From JBAZPT01 sp041645535 (GTDB lineage Bacteria; Patescibacteriota; Minisyncoccia; Moranbacterales; UBA2206), in assembly GCA_041645535.1 (NCBI GenBank), contig JBAZPT010000009.1:1-5123 (forward strand): DNA of 5,123 nt, in the 5' to 3' direction. Below the pieces are notes generated by a model. It was not told the origin of the DNA and did not search any database. It saw only the letters and a list, made by a program, of their open reading frames with translations. This document shows, in pieces, positions 4,921 to 5,123 of this stretch. Every line of letters starts with the position of its first letter. The stretch's first letter is position 1. The position numbers were made by a program, and so were the translations under genes.

Positions 4921-5123
4921 AAAGCTTTTATTTTTTCTTTTAAAACTAAGTTGTATATGCCGCTTAAATGCCGGTACTCTTCATACTGGTGAAGCGCTTG
5001 GATTTGAAAAAGAATTCTTTCATTTTCGTCTTTGGCATAAATGAGTTGCCCTTCCAAAACGACATTTTGGCAAAGAAGCGGAGACGCGATCGCCAGATTC
5101 ACCAGATTAATTTCTTTTTCCGG
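4917..5123 (-). CDS. mntA: MntA-family nucleotidyltransferase antitoxin, C-terminal part (cut by window edge)
   Basis: The frame is open at base 5123 and ends in TGA at 4917, so only the last 68 codons are seen. The GTG at 5102 is an internal valine codon and not the start, because the frame continues upstream with PEKEINL. The visible part matches the C-terminal end of MNT-domain nucleotidyltransferases: EINLVNLAIASPLL, then the VVLEGQLIYAKDENER segment, then a helical YEEYRHL tail. The catalytic GSxxxGxxxxxSDxD-type motif should lie outside the window and cannot be checked. Known MntA proteins add AMP to the HepT motif tyrosine and so block the toxin. The 4-bp ATGA overlap with hepT strongly supports the pairing. 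The promoter is outside the window. Confidence 0.85.
   Translation of the reverse strand, partial: PEKEINLVNLAIASPLLCQNVVLEGQLIYAKDENERILFQIQALHQYEEYRHLSGIYNLVLKEKIKAL

Noticed and set aside
4917..5102. A complete 61-residue gene starting at GTG 5102
   Set aside because: The frame stays open to the window edge and the residues upstream of the GTG continue the MntA family pattern, so this is a truncated view of a longer gene.
1..5123. CRISPR array, tRNA, rRNA or insertion sequence
   Set aside because: No short regularly spaced direct repeats, no cloverleaf-like or rRNA-like sequence, and no transposase or terminal inverted repeats were seen on either strand.

Overview
This 5.1 kb window is AT-rich. 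Every gene I can support is on the minus strand, so transcription runs from position 5123 down to 1. Several things suggest a member of the Candidate Phyla Radiation (Patescibacteria, Parcubacteria-like). These are a two-helix 'T4SS_pilin'-type secreted protein, long Cys/Ser/Thr/Gly-rich exported proteins with Ig-like repeats, a DUF4143-type AAA ATPase, and start codons with no visible Shine-Dalgarno sequence. That placement is inferred from gene style only. TAA, TAG and TGA are all used as stops, and none of the read genes has an in-frame TGA, so the standard bacterial code fits better than the UGA=Gly code of some CPR lineages.

Layout in transcription order. (1) 5123-4519 is a toxin-antitoxin pair: the C-terminal end of an MntA-type nucleotidyltransferase antitoxin, cut by the window edge, overlaps by ATGA a HepT toxin that carries its RX4HXY motif. 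An intrinsic terminator follows at 4454-4480. (2) 4316-3183 is a DUF4143-type AAA ATPase behind a consensus promoter (TTGACA-16-TATAAT). (3) 3078-409 is a probable three-gene operon for cell-envelope proteins: a small membrane-anchored beta-domain protein, a secreted protein with two near-identical Ig-like repeats and a cysteine-rich tail, and a T4SS-type pilin fused to an Ig-like C-terminal domain. (4) 256-1 is the start of another secreted, extremely cysteine-rich protein, cut by the left edge.

The most interesting signal is regulatory. The same 14-bp sequence (TGTGGATAACTTTT on the plus strand, containing a perfect DnaA-box 9-mer) occurs exactly twice. Each copy lies in the same orientation, 30 or 31 bp upstream of a TATAAT -10 element, in front of the two transcription units that make exported proteins. 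This suggests that the pilin/Ig operon and the downstream Cys-rich gene are co-regulated. The proteins of regions 3 and 4 look like parts of an extracellular, disulfide-stabilised surface or pilus structure. Regions 1 and 2 look like accessory, selfish or defence-type modules.
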